In this document: positions 44,800 to 54,051 of the stretch, piece by piece
Layout of the letters: each line of letters opens with the position of its first letter
How positions within the stretch are numbered: position 1 is the first letter of the stretch
DNA from: Bradyrhizobium frederickii
Lineage (GTDB): Bacteria; Pseudomonadota; Alphaproteobacteria; Rhizobiales; Xanthobacteraceae
Assembly: GCF_004570865.1 (NCBI RefSeq)
Contig: NZ_SPQS01000006.1
Coordinates: forward strand, 62,001-126,000
Length of the DNA: 64,000 nt
Direction: 5' to 3'
Position numbers and translations under genes: made by a program
Notes under the pieces: model-generated
Told to the model about the DNA's origin: nothing
The model's database searches: none
The model's input: the letters and a program-made list of their open reading frames with translations, nothing else

Positions 44800-45138
44800 T
44801 TACTGGGCGGCCGGGGTGAACTTCGACACGATGGTCTCGACCGGCTTGAACGCCTGCTTGGCGAGGTCGCTGTAGAGGCCGGCGATCTTCTGCGATTCCG
44901 CAACGAAGGTCTCGTAGGCGGAACGGGCGAAATCGGTCTGCGCTTCCATGGCCTTGTCCAGCGACTTCACGCCGGAAAGCTTCTCGACGAAGGACTTGGT
45001 GTCTTCGAACGACTTCTTGGTGTAGTCGCCATAGGCGCTGGCGATCGCCTGGAAGCCGTGCTGCACCGAGGTCGCGGAAGCAACGCACTGCTCGAACTGC
45101 TCTTTCCCGTAGTTCTGAAAGTCTTCAACCTTGAACAT
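44800..45138 (-). CDS. Phasin family protein
   Basis: 112 aa, amphipathic helical protein that coats polyhydroxybutyrate granules. It begins MFKVEDFQNYGKEQFEQCVA, then ASAYGDYTKKSFEDTKSFVE, the common phasin_2 pattern. The start at 45138 is the standard one; the longer frame upstream runs through the promoter. Its promoter contains two palindromic operators (45199-45215, 45229-45245), which argues for repression by the phasin regulator PhaR. Confidence 0.9.
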   Translation of the reverse strand: MFKVEDFQNYGKEQFEQCVASATSVQHGFQAIASAYGDYTKKSFEDTKSFVEKLSGVKSLDKAMEAQTDFARSAYETFVAESQKIAGLYSDLAKQAFKPVETIVSKFTPAAQ

Positions 45139-45195
45139 TTCGGAATCCTTTTCCCTGGCTTTCGTCGGAAGCCCCGGCTCCCTGACTGTGCCCAT

Positions 45196-45223
45196 AATTA
45201 GTGCAACGCACAAATAAGTCAAG
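45196..45223 (-). promoter_or_regulatory. Phasin promoter
   Basis: On the minus strand TTGACT (45223-45218), a 16-bp spacer, then TAATTA (45201-45196). The proximal operator covers the spacer and part of the -10. Confidence 0.65.
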
Positions 45224-45245
45224 AATATTTGTGCGACGCACAAAA
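45199..45245. promoter_or_regulatory. Paired palindromic operators of the phasin gene (PhaR-like)
   Basis: TTTGTGCGACGCACAAA (45229-45245) is a perfect palindrome around one A; a second copy, TTAGTGCAACGCACAAA (45199-45215), lies 30 bp away (centre to centre), nearly three helical turns. Such TGC/GCA dyads are the type bound by PhaR, the repressor of phasin genes; the regulator itself is not in this window. Confidence 0.7.
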
Positions 45246-45525
45246 TTCGACGCAAATCGCGGAGATTTCCGGGGTTTCCCGCAAGGTTTCCTTAAGCTTT
45301 TGGAAACCGCGGCCCCCTACCCTGATTCCCGGACGTGTTCAGCTTCCGAGGACGGTCAAAAGCCGTTCGAGAACATCACCTTAGCCAGAATAGCGGCTCA
45401 GGTCCAACGTCCCCCGCGGCGAACACCAGCGGAGGGACAGCCTGAGCAGGTAATGATCCCGGGTCCATTGGGCACAATTTCGCCTCACGAGCCGGTGATC
45501 TAGTCAGAAACGGGGACGGGGTTCC

Positions 45526-47379
45526 ATGCTTCGTAACAACTTGTCTTCCTCGCGCTTGGCGCGGGTTGGCGTTTTGGGGCTGCTTACGGTCACCATCGCG
45601 GTCATCTTCACCACCGATGCAGCGGAGGCGCGGCGCCATCGCCGCCACCATGTGCATCATCGGGTGCAGCGCGATGTGTCCGAGAGTTCCAGCCCGAAAT
45701 TCGCATCCATCATCGTCGACGGCAATTCCGGTGCGGTGCTGCAGGCCACGAGCCCCGACGGAATCCGCCACCCCGCCTCGCTGACCAAGATCATGACGCT
45801 CTATCTGCTGTTCGAGCGCCTTGAGTCCGGCAAGATGAAGCTCGACACCGAGATGCCGGTGTCCAAACACGCGGCCGACCAGGATCCGACCAAGCTGAAC
45901 CTGCGTGCCGGTCAGACCATTCGTGTCGAGGACGCGATCAAGGGTCTCGTCACCCGTTCCGCCAACGACGCCGCGGTGGTGATCGCGGAAGCCATCGCCG
46001 GCGACGAGGACGACTTTGCCCAGATGATGACGCGCAAGGCGCGCGCGCTCGGCATGTCCAGGACGGTGTACCGCAACGCCAACGGCCTTCCCAACGACGA
46101 GCAGGTCACGACCGCGCGCGACCAAGCCACGCTCGGCCGCGCCATCCAGGAGCGCTTCCCGCGCTACTATCGCTATTTCGCGACCTCCACGTTCAACTGG
46201 CGTGGACAGTCGATCCGCAATCACAACCATCTGCTCGGCAGCGTCGAGGGCGTGGACGGCATCAAGACCGGCTACACCCGCGCCTCCGGCTTCAACCTCG
46301 TCACCTCGATGCGCCGCGGCAACCGCCATCTGATCGGCGTCGTGCTCGGCGGCCGCAGCGGCGGCTCGCGCGATGCCATCATGCGCAACCTGCTCGCGGA
46401 GAATCTCGATAAGGGTGCGACCATCCACACCGTTGCCGCGGTCACCGAGCGCAACGGCGCCGACACCGCGACCGATATTGCCGCCGCCTCGGACACGCCG
46501 CCGGCCCGTCCCGCCCCGCAGGTCCAGGCCGCCGCCGCTCCTGCTCCCGAATCTGCCCCGTCTCGTCTTGCTGCGCGCCTGTCGACGCTGGCCGCCGCGA
46601 CGGCCGCGGTGCCGCCGGCCCCGACCAAGCCGGAGATCAGCAAGCCTGAGGTTCGGCCGACGGAATCCAAGATCGAGCCCGCGCCGCTCACCAATGGCGT
46701 GATCTCGAGCCAGCCGCTCTCCATCATTCCCGGCTCCTCCGAGCCGATGAAGCCGGTCCGGGTCAAGACGGTTCAGGTCAAGGCCGGCCCCGTGAAGGTC
46801 GCCTCCGCCGCCCCGGCCCCGGTCCAGGTCCCCCCGCCGGTCACCCATGCCATTCCGTCCCGCTCCGACGTCGCGGAGACCTCCGGCGCCGTCGTCGCCC
46901 GGGCCGACCTCATCAACAAGCCCGAGATCGTCAGCCAACCGGAAGCGCCGAAGGCCGAGATCGCCCGCACGGAGCTGCCGCGGCAGCCGGCCGGCTTCGG
47001 CACCGGCAACGGGATCCTCGGCGTGCTGCCGGCCGCAACGGCCGCCGCGCCCGCTCCGGCCGCGCCGAAGCTCGCCTCCGCCGATCCGATGCCGGTCCAG
47101 ATGAGCCCCACCACCAAGCCTGCCGTCACCCACAGCGGCTGGATCGTCCAGGTCGGCGCGCTCGAGAGCGAGAACGAAGCCCAGCAGCGTATCGACGCCG
47201 CACGCAGCTCGGCCCGCGGCCTGCTCAGCAAGGCCGACCCGTTCACCGAGCCCGTTGTCGCCAAGGACAATCGCAAGCTTTATCGCGCCCGCTTCGCCGG
47301 GCTCGAGCGCGACCAGGCCGAGGCGGTCTGCCGCACCCTGAAGCGCGCCGAGATTTCCTGCATCACCGTGCGCAACTGA
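45526..47379 (+). CDS. D-alanyl-D-alanine carboxypeptidase with a C-terminal SPOR domain
   Basis: 617 aa, long compared with single-domain DacA. A signal peptide (about 1-34) and a His/Arg-rich stretch precede the S11 penicillin-binding catalytic domain: S85 and K88 in ASLTKIM, S145/N147 in SAND and K247-G249 in IKTGYTRASG. It removes the last D-Ala from peptidoglycan pentapeptides. An Ala/Pro-rich linker (about 300-540) leads to a SPOR domain (SGWIVQVGALESENEAQQRI ... CITVRN) that binds denuded glycans at the septum. The domain order is common in Rhizobiales. Confidence 0.93.
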   Translation: MLRNNLSSSRLARVGVLGLLTVTIAVIFTTDAAEARRHRRHHVHHRVQRDVSESSSPKFASIIVDGNSGAVLQATSPDGIRHPASLTKIMTLYLLFERLESGKMKLDTEMPVSKHAADQDPTKLNLRAGQTIRVEDAIKGLVTRSANDAAVVIAEAIAGDEDDFAQMMTRKARALGMSRTVYRNANGLPNDEQVTTARDQATLGRAIQERFPRYYRYFATSTFNWRGQSIRNHNHLLGSVEGVDGIKTGYTRASGFNLVTSMRRGNRHLIGVVLGGRSGGSRDAIMRNLLAENLDKGATIHTVAAVTERNGADTATDIAAASDTPPARPAPQVQAAAAPAPESAPSRLAARLSTLAAATAAVPPAPTKPEISKPEVRPTESKIEPAPLTNGVISSQPLSIIPGSSEPMKPVRVKTVQVKAGPVKVASAAPAPVQVPPPVTHAIPSRSDVAETSGAVVARADLINKPEIVSQPEAPKAEIARTELPRQPAGFGTGNGILGVLPAATAAAPAPAAPKLASADPMPVQMSPTTKPAVTHSGWIVQVGALESENEAQQRIDAARSSARGLLSKADPFTEPVVAKDNRKLYRARFAGLERDQAEAVCRTLKRAEISCITVRN

Positions 47380-47399
47380 TCTGGCTTTCCGTTCCAGCC

Positions 47400-47428
47400 A
47401 AAATGCCCGCGCCTTGCGCGGGCATTTT
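47400..47428. terminator. Bidirectional terminator after the D,D-carboxypeptidase
   Basis: Stem AATGCCCGCGC (47402-47412), loop CTT, GCGCGGGCATT (47416-47426), with A-run and TTTTCGTTTT on either side. Confidence 0.9.
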
Positions 47429-47626
47429 CGTTTTGGGGACGGGTTCGTGATGCGGCCACGGTGGCGCGATCGCGACAAGGCCGTTCCGCGACAACCTCTC
47501 GTCAAGAATTTACGGTTAAAACTTTGCTCAAGGGATCGACCACGCCGGAATGGCGGGCATCGGGGCGACGGCAGACAGAGCAAGCGGAGCTCACACGGTA
47601 CGGGCGTTTGTGGCGTGGTGCCGGAG

Positions 47627-48352
47627 TTAGCCGTTATGCGTACGAAGCAGAGTATCCTTGGCCTCGTTTACCCGGGCAGCGAGATAGTTCGAGCCCCCCT
47701 GGTCGGGATGGAGTTTCTTCATCAGGGACTTGTGCGCCCGGGTGATGTCGTCACGCCCCGCGCCCGGCTGCAGGCCAAGGATCTGATAGGCCTCCTCCGC
47801 CGTCATTTTGCCGCTCGCCGCCGTGCGGCGCTGCCCCCCTGCCGCATCGCCCTGCGCGTTCTGACGCCAAGCGGGAAACCGGCGGTCCAGATAGCTTTCA
47901 AGTAAGGCCACGCTCTCGGCGTCGAAGGTCGGGACCATCGCCAGCAGGCTCGGAAGATCGAACTCGCCGAGATCGCGCCCGGCGTGAGGCCCGGCGACGA
48001 TCTGTCCGCCGAGCTGGCCGGAATCGTGGTCGAGCCGCATATCCAGAAATTGCGAGCGCACCCGCGAGCTCTGCCCTGGCGCGGGCGCGGCGCCGGCGCC
48101 GAACAGCCCGCCGATATTGCCGAAGCCGGCGTTTGCCAGCGGGCTCCAGCCCAATAGCCCGGCGCCGAAAATCCCCAGCGGAATCGCCACCGCCAGTTCG
48201 CCGCGCAGGCCCGTGAATGCCGCGACCGCCAGCGCCAGCACGCCGCCGCCAAATCTGATAGTGCGCGCCAGCACCGCCGGGTTGGCGGAGCGGAACATCT
48301 GGAGCAGCAGGTAAAGCGTGATAACGGCGACAGCGCCGGCAAGCAGAGTCAT
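47627..48352 (-). CDS. Membrane-anchored J-domain protein
   Basis: 241 aa. Two to three hydrophobic segments in the first 85 residues (GAVAVITLYLLLQMF; VLALAVAAFTGLRGELAVAI) anchor it, then a linker, and a C-terminal J domain (AEEAYQILGLQPGAGRDDIT) with the HPD motif in KLHPDQGGSNYLA. The order resembles Tim14-type J proteins, which stimulate Hsp70 (DnaK) at membranes. It would be the recruiter of an Hsp70 to an inner-membrane complex. A VWA-domain gene lies 72 bp upstream on the same strand. Confidence 0.85.
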   Translation of the reverse strand: MTLLAGAVAVITLYLLLQMFRSANPAVLARTIRFGGGVLALAVAAFTGLRGELAVAIPLGIFGAGLLGWSPLANAGFGNIGGLFGAGAAPAPGQSSRVRSQFLDMRLDHDSGQLGGQIVAGPHAGRDLGEFDLPSLLAMVPTFDAESVALLESYLDRRFPAWRQNAQGDAAGGQRRTAASGKMTAEEAYQILGLQPGAGRDDITRAHKSLMKKLHPDQGGSNYLAARVNEAKDTLLRTHNG

Positions 48353-48424
48353 GGCGGGAATATAGTCGCCCTCGCGGCAAAATGCATGGCACACGCCGCG
48401 CCACGAGCCAGGGCGGCTTGAGCG

Positions 48425-49174
48425 CTATTTCATCTGACTGATCAACTTGGCCGCGCCGCTTGCGGACGTCGCCAATTTCAACAAGGCCTCGCGACCGCCG
48501 GCGGCATAGGCCGCGGCTGCCCGCAGCAGCTCGCGCAACTGCGCGGCCGCGCCTGGATCGAACCGGCACCAGGCACCGCCGGTCAGGCGCGCGATCTCGC
48601 GAAAGGCCTGCTCGGCGACCGCGTCATGACCTTCCTGAAACACGAACACGGGCACCTTGAGCATGCCGAGCTCGCCGGCCTTGGCGCAGAGCTCGTCGAC
48701 CTTCTCCTCCATGGCATCGCCGACGAAGACGACGGCGCGCACGCCCGATGCGATCGCTTCGCGTCGCACCTCCGTCAGCACCTTGCCGATCTGGGTGTCG
48801 CCGCCGCGGCAATCGATCTTGCTCATCAAAGCTGCAAGCCTGGTGCTGTCGGAGATCCACCCCGTGGCGCGGCACTCGTTCAGACCGCGATAGTAGACGA
48901 GCCGGATATCGAGGCTGCCGAGCGCCGCGGTCTCGCGAAACATGTCGGCCTGAAGCGCGCAGGCCATGTCCCAGGTGGGCTGCCGGCTCATCGTCGCATC
49001 CAATGCGAAGATCAGCCGCCCCTTGGCGCCCGGCGCATGGGGTGACAGCGCTCGCGCCTTGGCGACGAAAGCGGCGATGTCGTCCGCGGTCGACGTTCCG
49101 GCCTGCGGCACCGCGCCGGCCGCTTGCGCCGGGACGGCATCGCCGCCGCGCGGCTTGATGGGTTCGCCCGACAT
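48425..49174 (-). CDS. VWA-domain protein
   Basis: 249 aa, cytosolic. The MIDAS-like site is LIFALDATMSRQPTWDMACA (about residue 58) with the non-standard D-x-x-x-S pattern; other conserved blocks are DIRLVYYRGLNECRATGWIS, IDCRGGDTQIGKVLTEVRRE and VVFVGDAMEEKVDELCA. A rhizobial family; I do not know a named function. The start at 49174 removes a 20-residue extension. It lies directly upstream of the J-domain gene, suggesting they work together. Confidence 0.8.
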   Translation of the reverse strand: MSGEPIKPRGGDAVPAQAAGAVPQAGTSTADDIAAFVAKARALSPHAPGAKGRLIFALDATMSRQPTWDMACALQADMFRETAALGSLDIRLVYYRGLNECRATGWISDSTRLAALMSKIDCRGGDTQIGKVLTEVRREAIASGVRAVVFVGDAMEEKVDELCAKAGELGMLKVPVFVFQEGHDAVAEQAFREIARLTGGAWCRFDPGAAAQLRELLRAAAAYAAGGREALLKLATSASGAAKLISQMK

Positions 49175-49232
49175 CTCTTGACCCTTACCTGGGCGGTTAA
49201 TGTGGTCAGCGCGGACGGCCTGGTCAATGTGC

Positions 49233-49265
49233 AAAGCCCCCGCGGACGGAGCCGGCGGGGGCTTT
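49233..49265 (-). terminator. Terminator after the alpha/beta hydrolase gene
   Basis: Stem AAAGCCCCCGC (49233-49243) and GCGGGGGCTTT (49255-49265) with an 11-base loop. Confidence 0.8.
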
Positions 49266-49306
49266 GAGAATGAGACGGACGACGAAGCGCGTCAGCTCTT
49301 GACGCA

Positions 49307-50167
49307 TTAGCCCTTGGCAGGCGCCATCAACGCGACCGGACCAGGCTCGAGGACGTTGGGCGGCGACGATTGCGTATCGACCGGCGCGATCTCGCTATCG
49401 GTCGCGCTCAGGAATCTGTCGAGCATGCTCTGGATCGAGCTCTTGGCCACATCCGGACCAGTGTCGCGCATGTCGTTATGCTGGAATTCGGTCTTCACGA
49501 CCTGGATGCCCGCCTTCTCGCATTCCTCGTCGGTCGGGATCACGCCCGCATCGGCCTTGAACTGCGGATCCTGCGAGCGGAACGAGAGGATCTTGAACTT
49601 GCCGGCGGTGACGAAGGGCACGCGCAGATTGTCGAGCGTGACGACCTTCTTGACCTCGTCCGGATATTGCTTGGCGAAATACATCGTGATGTCGCCGCCC
49701 ATGGAGTGGCCGACCATCGTCACCTTGGCGTAGTCGGCATTGGGCTGAACCTTCTTCAGCTCCTGCATGGCGAGATGGATGTTGGCAACGCCGCGCAGGA
49801 TCTGCGGCAGCCGGCCGACATAGAGCTCGCCGGGCTTGGTGACCATCGGAGGATCGGTCGGCAAATCGTGCTGCGGGCTGACGACCATGTAGCCGCGCGC
49901 AGCGAAGATGTTGGCGAGGAAGCCGTATTCGGTGTTCTTGACGGTATTGCCGTGGTTGATCACCGCGACCGGCAGCGTGATCATGCCGGCATTGGCCTGC
50001 ATTTCCTTGTCGCGGCGCACCGCGATTTGAACGGGCACCGGACGGTTGTCGCGCGAGGCGTCGTAGAAGGTGATGGTCTCGTGCTTGATCGCCCACTTGC
50101 TCGCCGTGAAATAGGCGATGCCGCAGAGGGCGCTGACCGAAACCAGAACGGCAATTCCACGCTTCAT
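49307..50167 (-). CDS. Alpha/beta hydrolase
   Basis: 286 aa with an N-terminal hydrophobic segment (about 5-24, MKRGIAVLVSVSALCGIAYF) that is either a signal or an anchor. The nucleophile elbow is VTMVGHSMGGDITMYFA at about residue 147; the catalytic acid and His are less certain (candidates near TLDNLRV and FQHNDMRD). The central part (VVSPQHDLPTDPPMVTKPGE) resembles chlorophyllase/dienelactone-hydrolase-like proteins. Substrate unknown. Its 340-bp upstream region has a TGTGCGGCGCACA palindrome like the phasin operator. Confidence 0.8.
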   Translation of the reverse strand: MKRGIAVLVSVSALCGIAYFTASKWAIKHETITFYDASRDNRPVPVQIAVRRDKEMQANAGMITLPVAVINHGNTVKNTEYGFLANIFAARGYMVVSPQHDLPTDPPMVTKPGELYVGRLPQILRGVANIHLAMQELKKVQPNADYAKVTMVGHSMGGDITMYFAKQYPDEVKKVVTLDNLRVPFVTAGKFKILSFRSQDPQFKADAGVIPTDEECEKAGIQVVKTEFQHNDMRDTGPDVAKSSIQSMLDRFLSATDSEIAPVDTQSSPPNVLEPGPVALMAPAKG

Positions 50168-50508
50168 TTTCGTCCTCAGCCTCAGGCGCTTGTGGCCTGA
50201 ATCCCTGTTGAAAATCGTGTTCTCCGGGGCTCTCCGTCCCCTCGTCGCCTATTCGCTAATATATGTCACAGGCGCGTGACAGGAAGGCCAAATATTGTGA
50301 ACCTGCAGCCCTTTCGTTGTGCGGCGCACACGTTTTCTGAGCACCCTGTTTTCCAGCCGCTACGTCAGGATGCAGCTCACCATCCGACGCAACCGGACCC
50401 GGTCGGGTTCAATTTCACGGTGAACGTAGAATAAAAACGGCCGAGCGCGGTCGCGGTTCCAGAGGAACCCGGCGCGGTCAGATCGATGGGAAGTAGCAGT
50501 ATACCGCC
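50168..50508. other. Intergenic stretch with a phasin-operator-like palindrome
   Basis: 341 bp between the hydrolase gene and mipZ (same strand). TGTGCG G CGCACA at 50318-50330 is a perfect 13-bp palindrome of the same core as the phasin operator. No gene or repeat was seen. The hydrolase promoter should lie near 50180-50300. Confidence 0.5.
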
Positions 50509-51432
50509 TCAGGCGCCGAGGATGTCGTGGACTTCGAGCGGCTTGTCGACCTGGTTGAACCACTCGGCCCGGTTCGCGGCGCGGCGGCGGCCGCGCTCGT
50601 CGAGCGGCAACTTGAGCTGACGCAGCAGGCTCGTCACCTCTTCCCGGGCGGTGAGATGGCCGAGATTGGGCCGCATGCCGAGCGTGGCCTCGTCGATCTC
50701 GTCGAGGGCGGTCAGGCCGCGCGGGAAGAATTCGCGATAGACGACGCGTTCGGCGAAGCCATCGACGTAGCGGAAGCCGAGCCGCAGCGACAGATCCTTC
50801 AGCCCCTCTGCGACCAGCTGCTTGTTGCGCGAGCCGAGCATCGACAGGCGGTTGCGCACGACGATCCAGTCGGTGGTCGAACCGTCGAGCTGGCGGCGCT
50901 TGCGCCGGACGTCGCGCACCATCTCGGCGTAATGGCTCTCGCCGGTCACCGCGTAGCTCGCGGGATCGACGGTGCCGAGCACGTCGAAATCGAGGAAGCT
51001 GTCGTTGATCGGCGTGACCAGCGTGTCGGCCATCGAATGCGCAAGCCGCATCAGGTAGCTGTCGGTGCCCGGCGTATCGATCAAGATGAAGTCGAAGCTG
51101 CTCTCGACCACCGAGACCGCCTCCATGAACTGCTGGAACTCGGAATTCTCGTTCTCGGCGATCTGCATGGTCTCGCCGAGCTTGATGCAGCGATGCACCG
51201 GCAGTTCGAGGTCCAGCTTGGTGCGGCACGCCCAGGCGGCGCGGTTGTTGATGTAATGGGTGAAGCTCTGCTGACGGCAGTCGAGGTCGATGGTGGCGAC
51301 GCGCTGGCCGGCCTTCAGGAGCGCAACGGCGATGTGCAGGGCGGTGGTCGACTTGCCGGAGCCGCCCTTCTCGTTGCCGAGCACGACCACATGCGCCGAG
51401 CCGGATTGGCCTTGGCTAGCCTGCACAAGCAT
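50509..51432 (-). CDS. mipZ: Division-plane positioning ATPase MipZ
   Basis: 307 aa, ParA/MinD-family ATPase. The deviant Walker A motif is VVVLGNEKGGSGKSTTALHI, followed by the long ParA-like regions FDFILIDTPGTDSYLMRLAH and TLVTPINDSFLDFDVLG. MipZ forms gradients from the ParB-bound poles and blocks FtsZ assembly away from midcell in alphaproteobacteria. The start at 51432 is the family start; a longer frame to 51513 is unlike it. It is divergent from panC. Confidence 0.94.
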   Translation of the reverse strand: MLVQASQGQSGSAHVVVLGNEKGGSGKSTTALHIAVALLKAGQRVATIDLDCRQQSFTHYINNRAAWACRTKLDLELPVHRCIKLGETMQIAENENSEFQQFMEAVSVVESSFDFILIDTPGTDSYLMRLAHSMADTLVTPINDSFLDFDVLGTVDPASYAVTGESHYAEMVRDVRRKRRQLDGSTTDWIVVRNRLSMLGSRNKQLVAEGLKDLSLRLGFRYVDGFAERVVYREFFPRGLTALDEIDEATLGMRPNLGHLTAREEVTSLLRQLKLPLDERGRRRAANRAEWFNQVDKPLEVHDILGA

Positions 51433-51712
51433 GGCGATCCTCAACACCCCTGATGAAATATCTTCGAGTTGGCCGCGCCTGCGGTCAAGTGAAATGCGTG
51501 ACAGGTCTTGCAAATCGTACTGCGCCGTTCTTCATCTTGAATCGCGGCGCCAATCTTCCTTCGTCTGTGATCCAGCCCACGACGTCGTGCGCGGCCTTGC
51601 GCGGAATGCTGTGCCGCATCCGGGTGCATGGCGTCCATGATCGCTGCTTGTTAAGGTTAGTCCTCCCGGGCGCGGATCGCGCCGCGCCGATTCCCAACCC
51701 TGCCGAGTCCCG

Positions 51713-52564
51713 ATGTCATCAAGCCCCTTGATCGCCCGCACGGTCCCAACCTTGCGCCGCGCCGTCGACAATCTTCGCAAGCGAAAGGCCACGATCGCGC
51801 TGGTCCCGACCATGGGGGCCCTCCATGACGGGCATGTGTCCCTCGTCCGCCTCGCCAAGCGGCGCGCCAGCCGCGTCGTCGTCTCGATCTTCGTCAACCC
51901 GACACAGTTCGCCCCGACCGAGGATTTCGGCGCCTATCCGCGCACCTGGAAGGCCGACATCGCCAAGCTCGCGGCCGAGGACGTCGACATCGTCTGGCAT
52001 CCGGACGTCAAGGCGATGTATCCGGAGGGCTTCGCCACCCGCATCGTGCCGGAGGGGCCGGCGCTCGCCGGCCTCGAGGATCGATTCCGCCCGCATTTCT
52101 TCGGCGGCGTCGCCACCGTGGTCGGCAAGCTGTTCACGCAGTGCCGGCCGGACTTCGCCATCTTCGGCGAAAAGGACTTTCAGCAATTGCGGGTGGTGAC
52201 GCAGATGACGCGCGACCTCGACCTCGGCGTCAAGGTGATCGGCTCGCGCACCGTGCGCGAGCGCGACGGACTCGCGATGTCCTCGCGCAACGTCTACCTG
52301 TCGCCCGAGGAGCGGCAGACCGCCACTGTCCTCTACCGGGCCATGAAGGAGAGCGCCGGACGCATCCGCGCCGGCGATGCGATCGCGCCGGCGATGGCCG
52401 GCGGCGCCGAGATGATCACGGCGGCCGGCTTTGCGCTCGACTATTTCGTGATCCGCCATGCCGAGACGCTGGCACCGGTCACCTCGCGCCAGGACGGCCC
52501 GTTGCGGATCCTGGTCGCGGCCAAGCTCGGCAGCACCCGGCTGATCGACAATATCGCGGTTTAG
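51713..52564 (+). CDS. panC: Pantothenate synthetase
   Basis: 283 aa, the family length. It condenses pantoate and beta-alanine with ATP to give pantothenate. The ATP-binding HxGH motif is in [20 protein letters not shown]; other parts are [18 protein letters not shown], the FGEKDFQQL region (KxGQ-like) and [17 protein letters not shown]. It is followed by the DUF1489 gene on the other strand, with the last 4 bp shared. panB is not in this window. Confidence 0.96.
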   Translation: MSSSPLIARTVPTLRRAVDNLRKRKATIALVPTMGALHDGHVSLVRLAKRRASRVVVSIFVNPTQFAPTEDFGAYPRTWKADIAKLAAEDVDIVWHPDVKAMYPEGFATRIVPEGPALAGLEDRFRPHFFGGVATVVGKLFTQCRPDFAIFGEKDFQQLRVVTQMTRDLDLGVKVIGSRTVRERDGLAMSSRNVYLSPEERQTATVLYRAMKESAGRIRAGDAIAPAMAGGAEMITAAGFALDYFVIRHAETLAPVTSRQDGPLRILVAAKLGSTRLIDNIAV

Positions 52565-53001
52565 AGCAGCCCCAGATCGCGCAATTCGCGCCGCATCGGC
52601 TCCGGCATCGCCGCGATCGAGCCGGCGGCGGACCTGCCGAGATCGCGCGGCACGGAATCCTCCGCGAGATAGCGCCAGCCCTGGAACGGGCGCATCGGCC
52701 GCGGCGACACCGAGATCACCTTCGGCTGCATCACGATGCGGCAGCGCCCGATACCGTCCTTGTCGCGGAACGGCTCGATGCCGATGATCTTTTCCCGCGC
52801 GGCGATCTCGCCCTTGATCACCCAATAGAGCGACCCGCCGGCGAGGATCTCGGCGTCGCGCTTGGGCACCATGCGGGTGATGTGGATGTGGCGTTGCGGC
52901 AGACCCTTCTTCTTGGCGGTCTGCATCCGTTCGGCGACCCACTCCTTCAATTCCTTGACGGAGTCGCAGCCGACGGCGAGCTTGATCAGATGTAGCGGCA
53001 T
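52561..53001 (-). CDS. DUF1489 family protein
   Basis: 146 aa, cytosolic. The family pattern is clear: [20 protein letters not shown], the run [20 protein letters not shown] (with a possible metal-binding His), [20 protein letters not shown] and [13 protein letters not shown]. Function unknown. It is convergent with panC, sharing the bases 52561-52564. It is common and conserved in alphaproteobacteria. Confidence 0.88.
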   Translation of the reverse strand: MPLHLIKLAVGCDSVKELKEWVAERMQTAKKKGLPQRHIHITRMVPKRDAEILAGGSLYWVIKGEIAAREKIIGIEPFRDKDGIGRCRIVMQPKVISVSPRPMRPFQGWRYLAEDSVPRDLGRSAAGSIAAMPEPMRRELRDLGLL

Positions 53002-53043
53002 GGCCCAGCATTAGCCGGGCAGCACCGCATTTGGAATGCCGAA

Positions 53044-54051
53044 CTATTCGTTATCCGCAGCCGCGGGAGCCGCCGCGGTCGCCGGCGGGGGCGCGAGCGG
53101 AACCGGTGCTGCGGTGGCCCGCGCAGCCTTCGGAGCCGGTGGCCGCTTCGCAGCAGGCGCCGCAGGCGCTGAAGCCTGTGCCGAGGCAGCTGCCGGCGCG
53201 CGCGAAGCGGCCGGCGCTGCCGCCGCGTTTGCCGACGGCGCCGCCTGCCGCGTCGTCGCCGCGGGCTCCGGATTCATGATGCTGACCGGCGGCGTCGACG
53301 AGGCGCTCGGGAACTCCGCATTGGTCGGCTTGCCCGTCGGCATCGAGGGCGGCAGACCCGCGAGCGCTGCATTCGGTGGCAGCGCCGCTGCCGCTGCCGC
53401 CGTCGTTGGCGCGTTCCAGGTCGGCGCATGGCGCGCGACCAGCGCGTCGTAGAGATGGGAATCCATGTTGGCAGCGACCTGCTGCTGGTCGGTCAGCGAG
53501 CGGAACGCGGCACAGTCGAACTGGGTACAGCCGTCGCGCACGACCAGCACCTGCGCCGCCAGGCCGTAGCGATCGCGCTCCAGCGCCTTGCGCAGCGCTT
53601 TGATGTCCGCCGTCAGGCTCTTGTCGGCGGTCGCGGCATCGCCGAGCGCCATCAGCCGGTCGATCCGGGCCGCGGTGTAGGACACGGCCGCGGCCACCGC
53701 ATCCGGCGAGCCGAACAGCGCCCTTTCGCAGCCGATGGCGACCGCATCGCCGGCGAGATCGTCAAGGCAGGACAGTGCCGGCAGGCTGGCGACGACCGCG
53801 CTAGGCGCGCGCGCCTCGGCCGGCGCGTCCGAACCCAACGGGCCATAGACGCGCACGGTGGCAGCTCCGGCGATCGCAATGGAGAGCAGCGTGATCACGG
53901 TCAGGGCGCCGTTGGCGACCGATCTGTCGGCGCGCAGCAACGTGATCAGCAGGATCAATCCGAAGAATCCCGCAGCGGCCAGCGTCATCCACATCGGAAA
54001 GGCCGGTGAGCGCCAGATTTGGTCGAGCGAAGTGGCCCATGCCCAGTTCAT
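53044..54051 (-). CDS. Hypothetical membrane protein with an Ala/Pro-rich tail
   Basis: 335 aa. Two membrane segments near the N terminus (about 16-40 and 47-68) are followed by a domain (about 80-220) with four Cys (LSCLDDLAGDAVAIGCERAL; VVRDGCTQFDCAAFRSLTDQ) in a region likely to be periplasmic. From residue about 240, the rest is low-complexity Ala/Pro. I do not recognise a domain. The gene is well supported by codon use, at least for the first 230 residues. Confidence 0.7.
   Translation of the reverse strand: MNWAWATSLDQIWRSPAFPMWMTLAAAGFFGLILLITLLRADRSVANGALTVITLLSIAIAGAATVRVYGPLGSDAPAEARAPSAVVASLPALSCLDDLAGDAVAIGCERALFGSPDAVAAAVSYTAARIDRLMALGDAATADKSLTADIKALRKALERDRYGLAAQVLVVRDGCTQFDCAAFRSLTDQQQVAANMDSHLYDALVARHAPTWNAPTTAAAAAALPPNAALAGLPPSMPTGKPTNAEFPSASSTPPVSIMNPEPAATTRQAAPSANAAAAPAASRAPAAASAQASAPAAPAAKRPPAPKAARATAAPVPLAPPPATAAAPAAADNE

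Noticed and set aside
51485..51697. 70-codon minus-strand frame upstream of mipZ
   Set aside because: Contains plausible runs (PRKAAHDVVGWITDEGRLAP) but codon use is weak, no ribosome site is evident and it overlaps the panC/mipZ promoter region. Kept out for lack of support.
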